Assembly (NCBI GenBank): GCA_945900935.1
Contig: CAMDKT010000373.1
Coordinates: 1 to 6,260, forward strand
Length of the DNA: 6,260 bases
Source: Candidatus Sulfopaludibacter sp. SbA3
Lineage (GTDB): Bacteria > Acidobacteriota > Terriglobia > Bryobacterales > Bryobacteraceae
Reading direction: 5' to 3'
Made by a program: the position numbers and the translations under genes. The notes under the pieces were generated by a model that worked only from the letters and a program-made list of their open reading frames with translations, was not told the DNA's origin and did no database searches. The first letter of the stretch is position 1. Every line of letters begins with the position of its first letter. Below are positions 5,561-6,260 of this stretch, piece after piece.

Positions 5561-6260
5561 AGCAGGATCTGACTGCGGCCATAACCGGCGAAGTGCGCTT
5601 CGATACAGTCTCAAGAGCGCTCTATTCCACCGATGCGAGCGTTTACCAGATCATGCCTTTGGGCGTGGTCGTCCCGCGGACGCGCGAGGACTTGATCGCG
5701 GCGGTGATGGTGGCGGCGCGGCACAAATGTTCGGTCACGTTGCGCGGGGGAGGCACTTCGCAGGCCGGCCAAGCGATTGGCTCTGGCATCCAGATCGACA
5801 TTTCCAAGTACTACAACCGCGTGCTGGAAGTGAACCCGGAGGAACTGTGGTGCCGCGTGGAGCCGGGGATTGTCCTGGACGAATTGAACGCGGAGTTGAA
5901 AGTGCATTCGTTGCGGTTCGCGCCGGACATTTCAACCGCCAGCCGCGCAACCATTGGCGGCATGATGGCCAATAATTCGTCGGGCGCGCGCAGCGTTTAT
6001 TACGGCAAGACGATTGACCATGTTTTGGAACAGACGGTGCTGTTCGCGGATGGCTCGACAGCGCAGTTGCGACCGTTGCGCGGAGCGGAATTGGAGGCGG
6101 CTTGCATTGGCGACTCCATCCCGGCGCAGGGCTATCGGCTGATGCGCCGCTTGGGAGTGGAGTTGGCCGACGAAGTGGAGACGCGCTTTCCCAAAGTCCT
6201 GCGGCGCGTGATGGGCTATAACCTCGACGAGTTTCGCGACCCCGCCGTTTGTGATCTAAC
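5554..6260 (+). CDS. YdiJ-like FAD-linked oxidase / 2-hydroxyacid dehydrogenase, N-terminal part only
   Basis: An open frame of 235 codons runs off the window end without a stop. The protein belongs to the FAD-binding GlcD/D-lactate dehydrogenase (PCMH-type) family. Visible marks are LYSTDASVYQIMP (23-35), VVVPRTREDL (38-47), LRGGGTSQAGQAIG (63-76, the FAD pyrophosphate loop), ISKYYNRVLEVNPEE (83-97), RVEPGIVLDELN (101-112), FAPDISTASRATIGGM (122-137, the second FAD loop), SSGARSVYYGKTIDHV (142-157) and PKVLRRVMGYNLDEF (213-227). The STD.S.YQ opening and the late GYNL element resemble the long YdiJ-type proteins, which join the FAD domain to a C-terminal Fe-S domain and reach roughly 950-1000 residues; that second half would lie beyond the window. 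Such enzymes oxidise D-2-hydroxyacids such as lactate, glycolate or 2-hydroxyglutarate to 2-oxoacids, passing electrons to the respiratory chain. The start overlaps the aldolase by seven bases. Confidence 0.9.
   Translation, partial: MLEQDLTAAITGEVRFDTVSRALYSTDASVYQIMPLGVVVPRTREDLIAAVMVAARHKCSVTLRGGGTSQAGQAIGSGIQIDISKYYNRVLEVNPEELWCRVEPGIVLDELNAELKVHSLRFAPDISTASRATIGGMMANNSSGARSVYYGKTIDHVLEQTVLFADGSTAQLRPLRGAELEAACIGDSIPAQGYRLMRRLGVELADEVETRFPKVLRRVMGYNLDEFRDPAVCDL

Noticed and set aside
5409..5975. Plus-strand open frame (188 codons) across the aldolase/dehydrogenase join
   Set aside because: It is out of frame with both motif-bearing proteins; the frame starting at 5554 carries the FAD-binding motifs.
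1..6260. tRNA, rRNA, CRISPR arrays, insertion sequences, riboswitches
   Set aside because: No cloverleaf or rRNA-like segments, regular repeats, transposase motifs or long leaders are seen; nearly every base lies in a supported coding region.

Overview
The window is a gene-dense, GC-rich bacterial segment with almost no non-coding DNA. It carries the last codons of a PIN-domain protein, a large minus-strand exported sugar oxidoreductase, and a tightly packed plus-strand run of five genes, the last cut by the window end. The content (a Gfo/Idh/MocA oxidoreductase joined to a DUF1080 domain, a twin-arginine intradiol dioxygenase, a WD40 propeller) suggests an Acidobacteriota genome, perhaps of the Solibacter/Bryobacter type. 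That assignment is inference from gene content, not from a marker gene.

Left part (1-1817): the end of a VapC-like PIN protein (+) meets, with one base between stop codons, a 574-residue minus-strand protein. This protein has a Tat-type signal, an NAD(P)-binding Gfo/Idh/MocA oxidoreductase domain and a C-terminal DUF1080 (3-keto-disaccharide hydrolase) domain. It looks like a one-chain version of the oxidise-then-cleave route for glycosides.

Middle (1818-1849): a 32-base divergent gap holds an AT-rich block that may serve as the minus-strand -10 element, and a clear ribosome binding site for the plus-strand run.

Right part (1850-6260): five co-directional genes with junctions of 0, -4, +4 and -7 bases, so very likely one operon. 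They encode an exported intradiol ring-cleavage dioxygenase, a cytoplasmic seven-bladed WD40 propeller, a class I/II PLP aminotransferase, a D-threonine aldolase/3-hydroxyaspartate aldolase-type PLP enzyme, and the N-terminal 235 residues of a YdiJ-like FAD-linked 2-hydroxyacid dehydrogenase. The last three could form a 2-hydroxyacid / 2-oxoacid / amino-acid module (for example glycolate, glyoxylate, glycine and hydroxyaspartate). The substrates are not fixed by the sequence.

A second layer is compositional. The + strand is strongly C-rich from the left edge to about 3.9 kb whichever strand is coding, is balanced from about 4.0 to 4.4 kb, and is G-rich afterwards. The change falls inside the aminotransferase gene and comes with a switch in leucine codon choice.

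No RNA genes, CRISPR arrays, insertion sequences or convincing terminators were seen. No stretch over 300 bases lacks a gene.
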